A program made the translations under genes and the position numbers. DNA of 64,000 bases from Theobroma cacao (taxonomy: Eukaryota > Streptophyta > Magnoliopsida > Malvales > Malvaceae): assembly GCF_000208745.1 (NCBI RefSeq), contig NC_030858.1:24675392-24739391 (forward strand), in the 5' to 3' direction. This document shows, piece by piece, positions 10,851 through 23,283 of this stretch; the first letter of the stretch is position 1, and every line of letters starts with the position of its first letter. The notes under the pieces were generated by a model. That model was not told where the DNA came from. It was given only the letters and a program-made list of their open reading frames with translations, and did not search any database.

Positions 10851-12842
10851 AGGTCCGAGAACCCATCTGCTTAAGCATTAAAATTTTAGAGCCGCCACCA
10901 ATCTTTTTATCTGGGTGTGATTGGTTACTTATTAATTTTGTTATATTCAACGAGGTCTTAAATTGATTTTAGGTCTACCTAAAGAACAACAACTTGGTCG
11001 ATGTTTTTCTGAATTAGGTTTGGGAGTACGATAATGCATGGGGAAGGATTAGCACACTCGTGACACCTATTCCACAAACGATACCATTTAATCATAGGTT
11101 ATCTTATTTTAACCCTTAACTTTAATTTTATTCTCAAATTTCCTTAATCATTATTCATTATATAGCTCTTTGGTTTTATTTGCTACCTAAAGTCCATTAT
11201 TCAATTTTATGGGTGTGACGTGTACATGACGCAATTATGGAATACGTGGCATAAATCTCAATAAAAGTCAAATGAAAACCTTTTATTGAGAATATTTCCC
11301 AAATCCACCCATCATACTGGTGAGTCTTGGAGATATTTTCTCACCTAGGAAATTATTAAGAAAAACTCACCTTCACAAACTTATCAAGTAAATCCCATCA
11401 TCGAGGTAATCATTTACGAATAAAAACAATATTTTCGTGGATGCAAACCCTAGTGCAAGTAAAGACCTCTTATTATGAACATTCTCCAAGCCATCCCATC
11501 ATACTGATGGGACCTAGAGGTATTCTTTCACCTAGGGAATTTTTCAAGCAAACTCATCTTCGTAAGTTTTCTCGAAAAGCCTCATCATCAGAGCCTCAAC
11601 TTATATACAAAATATATCTAAATGGATGCAAATGACATTTAAATAACACAATGACGATACGCGGCTGCCTATGAATTTCAATATTAATTGTTATTTACCA
11701 TATGCTCATTATTATTGTTATTATTCATCATCTTACTATTTCCTTTTTATTTCATTTCTATTTTATGTTTTTTTCTTTCGTTGTTTTATTAACATCCTTT
11801 TTTATCAAGATTTTAGAGAAATATTTATTTACAATTAAAATATTGGGACTCAAGATTAAAACCCTCCAATCATATTGGTGGAGTTTTAACCAAAATCTCT
11901 CACCTAAGAAAATTAACTTGGGATTGTGACTTCTCGCATCCCAGGCAAATATTCCATCATCGGTATAATCCAAATAATATATCCTCGTTCTATTTTATAC
12001 CTTAATATTCCTTAGAACATAAATATTCTATATTTTATTTTATTTTTATTTTTATTTTTTAGATATGAACATTTTATGTTTCTATCCTAAGCTAACAATT
12101 TTCTTTATTTTTATATACTAATTTAAGATATTACTTGGATTAATAAATATTGAGAATTAAAACTAAAACACTCCCATCATACTAGTGGAGTTTTAGTTAA
12201 ATCTCTCACCAAAGAAAATTAACCCAAGATTGCGACTTCTAGCTTCCCAAGTAAAAGTCCTATCTTCAGTATAATCCAAATAACATGTTTTACATTATTA
12301 TGTATTTTATTTTAAAAGTATGAATATTATATATATATATATATATATTTAAGGCCTTGCTAAACTAATTTTTATGTTTTTTTGTTGTTTTTTTATTTTT
12401 ATTCTTTTATGCATCTGTTTTCTATAATGCATATTTATGGACATACATATATTCCCATATTTATTTTATTTTTAAAATAAAAAATTATTGTACTAATTAA
12501 AACTACCAACAAATAAATAGCAAAACCATGCATACACCCAATCAAAGCCCAATCAACAAATAGATTTTTAAGAAAGCCCATACCTTTTTATATCTGTCTG
12601 ACCTAAGGAATTGAGATTTGGGTATAACACAACATCAAGAGCCATTGAACCAGAAGGGGAGCATGAGCTAGGCTTAGCCTGGTTCTATTATAGGTTTGGA
12701 TAAATGCCCACACGCGGCCTGCTACAAGATGGCCCAAGCTCTGTGGGCTAGTTTTATGTGGGCCGCTTGCCTCAAGACTTTTCCCTTCTTCAACAAAAAC
12801 GACATCATTTTGCAACTTACTTACCAAAACCCTAAATATAAA
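10851..12842. mobile_element. Non-coding part of a large LTR element (Ty3, possibly Ogre/Tat-like)
   Basis: From 10851 the sequence has GAGCCGCCACCAATC, GGTGTGATTGG and GCATGGGGAAGGATTAGCAC, phrases I associate with untranslated parts of large plant Ty3 elements; that is recollection, not proof. Degenerate repeats occur: blocks of about 130 bp containing CTCACCTAAGAAAATTAAC and ATAATCCAAATAA at about 11847-11975 and 12149-12290, and an earlier pair at about 11290 and 11470. A (TA)n tract lies at about 12330-12349. The right end (12780-12842) is promoter-like and is interrupted by C1. No protein-coding domain was found. Confidence 0.4.
12800..12842 (+). promoter_or_regulatory. Promoter-like segment with disrupted TATA box
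   Basis: Upstream of C1 the sequence has AACGACATCATTTTG and then ACCCTAAATATAAA. Across C1 it resumes with ACCTC. With one duplicated ATAAA removed, the original site would read CTAAATATAAAACCTC, a good plant TATA context, followed by a long CT-rich leader (16484-16606). It may be the U3 promoter of the large element ending at 18117, or of a plant gene. Confidence 0.45.
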
Positions 12843-15800
12843 TGTAACACCCCGTACCCTCGTATAGAAGCCAATAAGACCTTATCGATAAGACGAAGGG
12901 TCAATTGATGTAAATTTAAGTGCCAAAAAACAGTGATGGATGAAAAGAATACTTTGGAATAAAATAATATTTTATTAATAGAATAATATTAAAATATTAA
13001 TATTTTATCTATTGTTGAAATTAGTAATGAAAGGGGACTATATGACTAGTCTAAGTGAGAGAAAAGAAGTAAGAAAGAATTTTGAAGAAAAACGACGTTA
13101 GTGGGGCTTGCATGCCTTTATTAAATAGACCAAGAGTGGGTAAGTATATATTTAAACATTATGGTGACACCTTGGTGAAGTGCAAATTTTATGTTTTATT
13201 TGTACAATTGTAAAGGAAGGAAAATAGAAGGAAATTGAGATTAAAGAAATGTTGGAAAGACCAAATTACAAAAGATGAAAAGTTGGAGGGTCGAATGGTA
13301 AATAAGGAAAAGTTTGAGGACTTATGTCCAATTTCAACATTTGGAGTTAAATGGAAAATAACTAACCAACGAAAGTTAGATTATGTGGGATAATGAGATG
13401 TGCATGTGAATTTACTATTACATACAAATCATAGCATGCAAAAAGGAGAAAGTTAGTGGAAAACATGTGGGACCCCCACCATGTGAAGTAAAAGGAAGAA
13501 TAAGACTAAGTTTACTTGCATGTAATGGCCAAATGAAAAAAGCAAAATGTGGGATGCATGTGACTTGATAGATTAATGAATGACCAAATAAAATACAAGA
13601 TAAAGGTTATGCATGAAATGTGATTGGAGAAATAAGGTGGTGCATGAAAGGAAATGCATGTGAAATGAAATGCAAATAAAATAAACCAAAAAGAATACCA
13701 TGTGAATCAATGCATGGGCAAGGTAATTTAACCAAAGGATAAAGGAATGGACAAGGAAACCTTGCATGCACAAGCCACCAATGGAAAGTGGCTTTAATAA
13801 CAAAGTGAGGAATTGAATGGCATGACATGTAAAGAAAAGAAAAATGCCAAAAGTTACCAAGCCTTGGGCAATCCGCCCATGAAAGGAAAGGAAAGGAAAA
13901 GAATACTTTCACTAGGCAATTTCAAGCTCATTTCTTATTATATCCTCCCACACTAAGAAATAGCAAACAAGTGACTTTGCCTTGAGAGATCTACACGCAC
14001 CTTTGAGAAAAAAGAAAGAGAATCAACCTTGAAAGCAAAAAGAAGGAAAGAAGGAGAAAGAAGAAAAAAAAAGGAGGAAAAAGAAAAAGGTTTGGAGGAG
14101 GCTCGGTTTTGGGGAAGATTAGAGAAAAATCGAAAGGTTTTCTCTTTCATGCCATTGTTGGAGCTTTGAAAAGGCATGAGAGGTTCGGCCTAGTGATTCC
14201 AAGCTAAGGAAGGTAAGAGTTATCATTTTTGTTGAATACATGCTTTGTAAACTGAATGTAATGTGAGATTGTGCTTGTGGTAGCAAGGATCTACAAAGAT
14301 TCAAAGAACCAGGTGCATGCATGCAGCTTGTTCTTGAAAGTATGGTGAGTTAAAGCAAGACAACTAACGGGTAAGTGCTTGAAACCTTAAGATCATGGGT
14401 GGAAAGAAAAGTAAGATGGATATTGATTACTTGTGCTTGTGGCAGCAATGGTGACCAAAGATGTGAGGAATTTGTGAGATATATGTGGAATTCACGATAA
14501 AAATCAAAAGGTAAGCATGCAATGTGAGCATATTATGTTGTATTGAATTTGGTTGGTTATAAGTTAATAGAATGCATGTTAGATTATTGTGAATGATGAG
14601 GATAAAAGATGTGAAATTTGATTAAGATTTGTTGATTGAGGTGCTGCCCCTATATGTATGTGCAATTAAGTATATTGAGTTTAATTTGTTGTTAGGAAGT
14701 GTATAAGTGAGGAAAGTTGTTGTGGTGGCATACCGGAGGAGTTAACGGGTGACCAGCGAGCTAGATTAGCTAGAGACACATCTGAACCAATAGTGACGTA
14801 GTGTCCCACTATTGTGAGGTAAGTAAGGGGTGTCTATTTCAAAAAGGTTCCATAGTATCTAGAATGTCATTTCGTATACTACTATTATGTTAAAGATTTA
14901 TAACTGTCATTGTGCAAAGCATGAGCTGGTAGAAATCCTAGGCGTTTGTGGATGCCATGACTTTTAAAATTTGTTTTGAACATATATATATATATAAGCT
15001 ATATATGTAAAGGGTTTTAAAAATCGGGGAAATAAGCTCTTTAACACGGTTTATGTCAAAATGTGCCTTATTGTTTGTGTGATGTGCATTCATGAATAAG
15101 TTACATATTCACCATGTTGATTTGATATTTAAACCTCATGCAAAGGTTTTATAATATAAAGTCTTACAAAAAGGGGTTTTATCATGTTACCATGATTGGT
15201 ATTTTGGAAATGGTTTTGAAATAAGCTTTTGAGAACCCAACTTGATTTTTAAATGGTTTTATCAAACTGGAAGATTCGAGAGTAAGCAGAATGTCACATC
15301 GGGATAGTGTGACCCTTGTGCACAAGTGAGCTCTAGCTAGAGAACCTTTAGGTCACCAACGGGCTGTTAGACGTGGCTAGGCCACGGTCTGTGATATATA
15401 TACGTTGTAAGGCCACGGGATGACATACGTGGCTAGGCCACTAGTTGATATACGTGGTTGTGACCACATGATTTCTCCGATGTCGGCCAACGTTGTCAAG
15501 ATTGCCATGGTTGTAGGAATCCGGTGGAAGGGAGCCTCCCGGATGTTATTATGTGAAAGCGGGTCCACGAGTTCTTTATTTCTATCACCTACTCGAGAGT
15601 GATATCTTTTTGGGTTTTCAAATACGTATTCTTTCACATGGTGAGAATTACAAGTTTTTCCATAGCTCCCTTATTTATACGATGGATTGTGTTTAATATC
15701 TCGAGGATGAGATCGTTTATAAACTTATGTATAAGCATCGATATTGCTTGATTTTATGAGAGTGTGCGTGTTTATGTTAGCCTGATTTTAAGTAAAAGAC

Positions 15801-16478
15801 AACAAATGATTTCAACGGTAGAAGTCTTTTACTTGCACTGGTATTTTTTTTTATATTACATAAAGTGATTATTTCGAAACATAACTTTTGGTTTATATAT
15901 AAGGCACAAATGCTTCATTTGATTTTAAATTGTTTATATATATTCGTATGCTTTTAATGTTCAAATTATCTATCCTTGGCTTGTTTCCCATCTACGCCTT
16001 GCTCACGGAGCCGATGATCATTGAGTTTGTGAGGCTCACCCCCTTATCTCCCTTTTTTGCAGATAAGTGATCAGCTTAAGTGTATCACCCCAATATTTTG
16101 ACTCGCTGCGACGTAGGTAATGGCATCTCTTAGACTTCCACTCCGAGTCACTCTGTTGCACAAGGCTCATGTTATGTAAAACTGTTAGATTCATAAAATT
16201 ATTATTAGTCTTTCGGATATGTATTTGATAAAAACTTTGAGGTTGTGTATTAGACGCTAAGTGTGATGTTGAAACTATCTTGAAGTTGGTTAAACGTGGA
16301 TATTGTATCTAGTTGCTACACTTTAATTACAGCTATTTATTTGGTTTAAGTAAACGATAGCATTAATATTGCAAGTCGATTTTAATTATCCGAAATCTCA
16401 ACTAAGGCTTTTTCAGGATTTGGCGAGTTCACTCACAAGTCTCGAATGCCGGTAACGATCGGGGATAAGGTCGTTACA
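12843..16478 (+). mobile_element. Solo LTR C1 (family C)
   Basis: The unit is bounded TGTAACACCCC...GTCGTTACA and is 3636 bp long. It has an exact 5-bp duplication ATAAA at 12838-12842 and 16479-16483. It is homologous throughout to C2 (41388-45023), which happens to have the same length. Landmarks are an AG-rich leader at about 13980-14110, a donor-like AAG/GTAAG at 14213, the dyad GTCACATCGGGATAGTGTGAC (15293-15313), repeated GTGGCTAGGCCAC dyads (15370-15470) and an acceptor TTTTTTGCAG ending at 16062. Frames within it are antisense or AT-rich and are not genes. Confidence 0.88.
15293..15470 (+). repeat. Dyad cluster in C1
   Basis: The perfect 6-bp stem GTCACA/TGTGAC with a 9-base loop sits at 15293-15313. 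It is followed by three or four degenerate repeats containing GTGGCTAGGCCAC (stem GTGGC/GCCAC) between about 15370 and 15470. The same cluster is at 43880-44055 in C2. Confidence 0.8.
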
Positions 16479-17130
16479 ATAAAACCTCTTTTTCAACCTA
16501 TCCCTTGTTTCTCCCATCTCTTTTCTCTTTCTCATAGTTCCTCTTTTCTCCAAACCTAAGCTTCCTTAAACCCTAAAAAACCACCTTCTCTACTACCTTT
16601 CTCCACCATGGCTACTGCTGTCAACCACAAACTCCCCTCTCTCCTTCCTTCGTGGTTTCTTTCAAACCTTTACCCTAGCCATAAATCTCCCACAAATCAC
16701 CAAGATCTGAGCCTCTCTCAACAAAGCCTCCTTCATTCTTGCTTCATTTCTCTTTTTTGTTTTTTTTTTATTTCTTCTTTTTGTGGTCTTTGTTTTGTTG
16801 GATGGCTTTGGATTTATGTGTAGTATCAACTGTTAGAGAAAAACTAGATTTTTGTTAGGGTGTTCTAGGTTTTTTTTTTTAGCTCTCTCCATCTCATTGT
16901 GCTCTTCTTTCATAGTTTTATAACCAAATGAGAGGGTGGTCACTTTGATGCTGCCATTGGTAGTGGACAAGAGGCTTGCTTGCTACCTTTAGCAACATTT
17001 GACTTGTCTTTTCCCTATCTTTTCTTAGTTTCATTTAATTGCAAATCCCTTCAAGTTAGTTTTATTTGATTCGATTTTATTATGTTAGAGATCGATTTCA
17101 GGGATTGTGGAGAAATTTTAAAGATTGAAA
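16479..17130 (+). other. CT-rich leader and short ORF of unknown nature
   Basis: Positions 16484-16606 are a pyrimidine-rich leader with AAACCCTAA-like motifs, followed by an ATG at 16608 in a CCACCATGGC context. The frame encodes 71 residues starting MATAVNHKLPSLLPSW; the second half is a hydrophobic, T-rich run that looks like translated non-coding sequence. I do not recognise the product. It could be the first exon fragment of a gene or an open frame inside the leader of a large LTR element. The rest, to 17130, has poly-T tracts and no further coding evidence. Confidence 0.25.
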
Positions 17131-17140
17131 ATGGGAGAGC

Positions 17141-17855
17141 CTATTTGGCTTAGCTTTTTTTTTTTTTAACTTAAAAGCTATTATGAAGCTCTTATGATAA
17201 ATAATTACTTTTAAAATTAAGCTAAAATTGTTTGATAAATTTACTTTTATAAGCTCTTTTTTATAGATGAGTTGTTTCGTAAAACAACTTATATAAACTC
17301 TAATTTTGGTTAAAATTACCATAAAGGATACTTAATAAATAACTTTCTATTAATCACGAATTCCATTGTTCACAATAAAAAATGAAAAAAAAAAAGAAAG
17401 AAAAAGAAGAAATAGTACTTGAATGCAACTTTGAATTTTGGGTCTTCTTTTTTCTTAATCTTTGTAAGAACAAAAAAACCACAGATGGTGTTATTTTGTT
17501 GTTGGGCCTTTCGCTTTTTTTTTTCTAGTAGTCTTTGTAAAAAGAAGGAGATCGTGATTTGCTTTGGATAGGGGTGACTCGCAAAGAAAGGGTATTTTTT
17601 TATAAGGTAATATTGAAATTATTTTTAATAGATGAGGACATTTTTGGAATAGAAAGAAAAATTTTCCTGAAAAGCTGGTGTGTTTTTAAAAGAAGAAAAG
17701 AGAAAGCTCCCCTCTAGAGCTTTTCCTGAGGCCTTTTTTTTTTAGATTTTGTTCTTTGAAAAAAACTATTTTTTTAAAAGCTTCTCAAAATCATATTTGG
17801 CACAACTTTAGCTTTTAAGAGGTAGATAAACTAAAAAAAAGCATAACCAAACAAG
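17141..17855. mobile_element. MITE-like element with imperfect TIRs
   Basis: The left end CTATTTGGCTTAGCTTTTTT and the reverse complement of the right end CTTGTTTGGTTATGCTTTTT form imperfect terminal inverted repeats about 715 bp apart. The interior is AT-rich and non-coding with repeated AAGCTCTTATGA-type phrases. No target duplication is obvious, so the superfamily is not assigned. Confidence 0.5.
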
Positions 17856-17919
17856 TAGTAACGATTTGACAAATGGAGGAAAGTTTGACTGCCATGGCAA
17901 CAAACCTTCCTTTTTTTAC

Positions 17920-18117
17920 TATTATTATTATTATTATTATTATTATGGTGTGCCTAGTAAGGGCTTTAAAGACATTTAGGCTTCAAGAGCCATGGAAGGG
18001 GTCCATTTAATAGTGACCCAAAAATTGAGTTCAATAATAGCCCTTTAGACATAAATAAAATAAGATAAAATAAATGGAAAAAGAAATAAAATGATTCGGA
18101 CAAAATGAGGTGTCTAC
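17920..18117 (+). mobile_element. 3' end of a large LTR, terminating TGTCTACA
   Basis: After an (ATT)n microsatellite (17922-17947) the sequence runs through GACCCAAAAATTGAGTTCAA and ends AATGAGGTGTCTACA at 18117, a typical terminus of large plant Ty3 LTRs (the other strand would start TGTAGACACCTCATTT). No PBS follows, so it is a 3' or solo LTR. With the promoter at 12838 it may form one plus-strand LTR that received C1 and the MITE at 17141. Confidence 0.4.
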
Positions 18118-18194
18118 AATTATAAGTTGAAATAAAAGTAAAATAAAAATATTGGATGTTGATTGTATTAATTTTTTTTAGGTTTAATTAAAGT

Positions 18195-18384
18195 ATGAGT
18201 AAATTGAAAACAATTGACAAATTCTTTAAAAGAAATTATGAAAATAGTCTAAATGATTCTTCTACACGTGAACCACCAAGCCTTAATGCTTCAACTCATG
18301 AACAAGAGTAATGTGAATCAAAATGTCCTAGCCTCAATCTTAAAGAAACATGGTTGAACACAACTTTTCTAAAAGGCTATTGTA
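18195..18384 (+). pseudogene. hAT-type zinc-finger protein, N-terminal fragment (tentative)
   Basis: An ATG at 18195 starts MSKLKTIDKFFKRNYEN. It resembles the basic N-terminus that precedes the TTF-type zinc finger in plant hAT-like transposases (zinc finger MYM-type 1-like proteins). The frame meets a TAA after about 38 codons, then stays readable (CESKCPSLNLKETWL) to 18384, where GTAAGT could be a splice donor. No finger domain or dimerisation domain follows before A2 begins at 18884. The family call rests on a short, low-complexity N-terminus and is weak. Confidence 0.3.
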
Positions 18385-18883
18385 AGTCTTTCTTTTTTTG
18401 ATTTACGTGTTATATAAAATTATTTACTATTATCAATTTTTTGACTGTTTGTTAAGTTCAACATATTAGTTTAAAAATTTTAAACCCTTGTTTCTTTATC
18501 TTTTGGCCCTTCCAATAAAAGTTGGCTAGCTTTGCCCTAGGTTTAAGGTATCCTAAGGGTGATACTCAAAACCTACCTAAACCCGAGTCAAGTATAAAAA
18601 GCGTTACGCAAATTGGCCCATATCAAAATATAAGGTAACCGAATCCTATGTTATCGAGTTAAGTGTTGATAACTCTATTTTATAAAGTTATTTGGTCACA
18701 ATTTCTAGTGTATTTTGTTCAAGTTCTTGAAATTTAATTTAAATGTTAAGAGTTTTTAATCATTTGTTTATTTAATTTAATTATGTTGGGTTCAATTGTT
18801 TTATGTTATTTTATGATGTTTGACTTTAAGTTTAGTTATTATTTAAGTTAGTTTGTTGCTTTTGTAAGTGTAATATGAAAAGG

Positions 18884-21552
18884 TGTCAAACCCTGTTTTA
18901 TAAAATAATTACGACATCATTTACATGCTCAATAGAATGTTTGCATATTTAGAAAGTTCGAGGAATCGTTAAAAGACGATATTGCCCTTAATGGTACCAT
19001 TAAGTCGATTAAGCCTCGAACTAGTTCAAATAGAAATTTTAAGGTGAAATTAAGAGTTTCACAGTCCATGGATGACTCAAAATGGTAATTCGAAGTTCAA
19101 TGATCAATTTGGAGCCAAACCGAAATTTTCACTATCTAGGGGTAAAATGGTCATTTGCCACTTAGGGATAAAATGAGAATTTTTAGAAAAGATTTTTTGA
19201 CCCCATTTGACTTATTGGAGTATGATTTGAGTATTGGAGTATGATTTGAGGATTTGAAGTGAAAAATTTTAATTTCAGCATAATTTGGAGTATAAGGGTG
19301 AAATGGTAATTTTGCCATCTGGGGGCATATCGGTAAATTTTCACCCCCGATACTTGTCAAGAACAAGGGATTTTATTCATCATGGAAATGGATAAACATG
19401 AGAAATGTGTGGTGGAGAATTAAAGAATTAAAAGTCAAATATATAAAATTCGAACCAATAAGAAAATGCCATGTGTCATGCTTTTATTATTTTATTGTTT
19501 CTTTATAAAAAGGCATAAAAATCAGCCCATTTCTCCCATAGTGGTCTGCCAAACCAGAAGAGAAGAGAAACCAAGGAAGAACAAATCCTAGGTGGGAAAA
19601 ATCAAATAGAAAGTGTTGGAATTCAAGGATTTGATCAAGCAAAGGTAAAATTTCTTTGATTTTGCTAATGATTTACCTTACCCATGCATTTTTCCTTAAT
19701 TTCCATGGTTGAAAAGCATGCTTTCATGGTGAATTCATGGCTGGTCAAAATGGGTATGGAGAGAGAATGATCTTGGATTGGTTTGATTTTTAGGTATGTT
19801 AGTGTTTTTAGGTGATTAATGATGTGTAACATGAAAATAAGTGAAGAAAACCACCAAAGGTTTGGTGTCCATCAATAGCCGAATTCTCTAAGTGATTAAT
19901 AAGGAAGAATGGGATGTTATTCTAGGTGATTTGATTAAGAAATAATAGTTTTTTGTGAATTGAGGAATTGGAAAAGAAATGGAGCAAGTTGGAGTGAAAT
20001 TGGACGCATTGACCAATTTATCGGATGAAAAATCGACTTAGGCCAATGCCGGGTCTAGATGGCTACCCGTGCATTTTTCATTTCATACCACGCATATATA
20101 TCGAGCCTGAAATAGCTTATGACTGTTAGACACAATTTAATTGGAATATGTGTTATGGATTATGGCTAGGTGGTGAGCCATTGGATACCGATAAAGGACT
20201 GTACCCGCGGACTGAAAATAGGTGTGTTTCTACTCTTTATACTGTGAGTGGACAATTTATCGTCTTAAATATCTAGAGTAATTATACTTTTTTGATGCTT
20301 TTATTGAATGGTGAGTTTAAATGATAAAATATTATGTTTTCCAATTAAAATGTTTTTTTAATAAAAATGAGATTTATACTAATTTTGAAATCAAATATTG
20401 TTTTGGGACAATTGAGTATATGGAGACTGTGTTAAATTTATGATTTTATATGTTATTGAAATTGTGGCTTATGACACTATGGCAGCATGATGGCTAAATT
20501 TTTGGGGTTGGCATGAAATATATGAACAATTTTGGATTGGTCTCGGTAGACTAGATTACATTTTATTCGCCATATTATGCTATTGAAAATTTTATGGGTC
20601 TGGTGGTATATTAAACGGTCACTGTAATGGTGGAGGTTTTCGTGGACTGCCTATGAGAGGGGCACGGTAACCCAATTATATACTAACCTCCATGGGGAGA
20701 TGTTGGGTGAAGTATCTCCTGAGGTAAGATTTGAGTGCACCTCACGTTCGGGCCACCACGTGAGAGTGAGACTCAGCCAACGCCAAGGAACAACTATGTG
20801 TCAGATGTGAAAACATGTTTATGGGTATGGGACATTTAACAGCCTTATCGGTCTCAGTGGGATACCTTGACGAAGGTACCCGTGAGAATGATTTTGGTAG
20901 GGGCCAAGTTTAAGAAATTCATAAGTCGGGAAATTTTGACAAAACGAAATTGTTTGGTATGGATTGAAACGAATTTTGCGTTATGAACATTATTGAGATA
21001 TAACGTTTTTATATTGTCTCCGTCTACTCGGCTTTAGATGCTTTTGATGGTAATTGTTTACTCACTGGGATTATGTAATCTCACCCTTCTTCCTATCCAT
21101 TTTTTAGGCTCAGGACAGTTTGTTGATAGTTGATTAAGATGAGAATTAATCTCGAAGTTGCATCCTAGAAAGTAAAGGTTCGTAGTCCTACACCTTCTTA
21201 GTCAGTTGGGGGCCCACGTGTCATTGTAAAAGTAATTTTATACTTCAGTTATCTGATTTAAAGTATGTATGAACATATTTAGCTTTTACACCATGTTTTT
21301 GGCGGGTTTCGGTATTTTTGAAAAAAAATGACAAAAAAGCCCTTGTGAGCTAGAAAATAATATTTTATTGTTTTGATTTGGAAACGACTTATGATTTCTT
21401 GAAATGCGAGATTTAATAATTGTCACTCACTGGGGAGATGCGGAAGCTGATGTTAAACCTTGTAGGGTTTCGATCGGCATTCGGGATAATGAGTACCTAT
21501 CAGGACGTTGAGGCGGTTGTCACTGGCCCGATGGGAGTTCCGAGTCGTGACA
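18884..21552 (+). mobile_element. Solo LTR A2 (family A)
   Basis: The unit is bounded TGTCAAACCC...GAGTCGTGACA and is about 2669 bp. AAAAGG precedes it (18878-18883) and follows it (21553-21558), consistent with a 5-bp target duplication plus one ambiguous base. It has a TATA-like TTTATAAAAAGG near 19501, a donor-like AAAG/GTAAAA at 19645, the hairpin CTCACGT...ACGTGAG (about 20741-20764) and an acceptor TTTTTTAG ending at 21107. It has the same orientation as A3 and is non-coding. Confidence 0.85.
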
Positions 21553-22960
21553 AAAAGGATGTTTAATTTGTGATGGAAACGCATTTAAGGTGTAGACTTC
21601 CACTGCACATATTTGGTATTTCAAGCATATCTTTCACTAAAAAAGTCTAATTGATGTGATTCTTGAACCAATGGAAAGATAAGATAGCTATAACTTTTAT
21701 ATCTACCACTTTGCCCAGTTCAACCTCAAAGTTGGAGAAAATAGCATCAAAATTTTGGAACACTGCAGTAGAGCCTAAAAACCAGGTCAGAAGTCTCGAT
21801 GTCGTGGCCACCATGGGACCAGTGCTGTGGCACTCTGATGTCCAACAACATTGCAAGGGCTTCCAAGATGCTTGGCACCGTAACCACCACTAGCTAGCGC
21901 CATGGCGCCAAAGAGAAAAATAAAAAAAATATATAAAGAGGTTTAAATGGGGGAAAGACTTCTTGTGCACTTGGAATTTTATTTTGACACAATCATGAGC
22001 CTATTTAAGCATTTTTTCAGTGCACTTATGAAATATGAAAAAAAGCAACAATTAAGCTAGGTTTTTCTGAAGAAAAGGGGGCATTGAAGTTAGCAAGAAA
22101 GCAAGGAAAATTGCATATTGAAGGCTTGATAAATATTAGAGTTTTTTCTTTTTTTGTTACCTTTGTACTTTCTTATTTAGATTTGATGGTTAAATTTTTT
22201 TTTCGGATGATGTTTTTAGGAGTTATCTTGAACTAATTTTTTGATCTAGAATTGCAATTAAACTGTAGTCTGAATTTTTAATATTCTTTCTTGCTTATGA
22301 TTGATAGTGTTTAAGTTGTTTATTTTAATCTTATTTTTAATGCGTCTAATTGCCTAATCACCAATTAGATTGATTTGAAAATCTAAACAAAACTAGAAGA
22401 GGGAATTTAGAGTAAGCCATGGATGAAATAGCATATGTTCACTATCAATTGCATGTGTTGATTGATTTGATTCGCATGTAGGGTAAGAATACACTTACAT
22501 GTCCTATGTAGCCATAATTAGAGTTTAAGCTTGATGAGTTTTTTTTTTTCTATTGTATAGAAATAAAGTAAATTGGTTAAAAAAGATATTTTTATAAGAA
22601 CATCGAAAAGCCTTATAAATAAATTAGAACTCTAAGTTAACAACTCATGCCTATCTAGTAAGTTAGGAGAGAATAGAAGAGATTCAGATGAAACATTAAG
22701 GGGATATTGTGGTTCTAGATTTTTAGTTGATTGATTAATTTGTTAATTTGATATTTTTGCTTTCAAGTCTAGTTTTAGTTGTAGTTTATATAATTTTCAA
22801 TAGTTTTAAATTCGGTTGTTTGAATAAGATTGAGTTGTTTTAATTTTAGTACTTAGCAAAAATATTTGGACAATTCTCTGTGGGAATAAATTTTACTTTC
22901 ATTATATTACTTGTTAACGATATGTGCAGTTGCGTGATAAATTCGATAAACAAGTACCCA
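21553..22960. mobile_element. LTR-element remnant, Ty3-like
   Basis: The first 200 bp hold the third copy of the ~140-bp module (about 21590-21745) followed by CACTGCAGTAGAG, related to the B-family palindrome. Later, GACAATTCTCTGTGGGAATA (about 22870) followed by GTTGCGTGATAAATTCGATAAACA resembles the 3' end of plant Ty3 LTRs, where a phrase about ordinary 'CTGTGGG' precedes the CA terminus. No coding domains were seen. A 76-codon frame at 21663-21893 overlaps an equally long antisense one and has no family signal. Confidence 0.4.
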
Positions 22961-23283
22961 TAAAAACCTATATAATAGCAACTCGTTTACATCCCTAACC
23001 CATACATTGGTAGAATGCCACGTTATTGAACCTTGCGACACTCCAAAAGCTTTTCCGTAAAAAAGTTAGGCCCAGTGTGGGACAGACAACAGGTCTTAAA
23101 CACGTGCCTTTGGTATGTAGATGGTAGATCCTTACCATCAAAGCTAGTGGGATTCACAAATACAAGGATCGCTTGTGAGATATCTTGAAATAGTTAAGAT
23201 TCCTTTGGCATGTGTGTGTGTGGAGTAGTGGTGCCTTTACTTTAGGAATATTTGATCTATTTAAAGATTGGAGACAGAGCAAG

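Noticed and set aside
13573..14322. Cluster of minus-strand frames rich in F, L and S
   Set aside because: They are antisense to the AG-rich leader of the C1 LTR; equivalent frames occur antisense to C2 at 42111-42901, with no conserved protein between the two.
15377..15637. Overlapping 86-codon minus and 60-codon plus frames in C1
   Set aside because: They lie in the dyad cluster; the C2 copy breaks them, so no coding conservation.
16608..16823. 71-codon frame with good start context as a gene
   Set aside because: I could not identify a domain and no following exons are seen; kept only as an uncertain leader feature.
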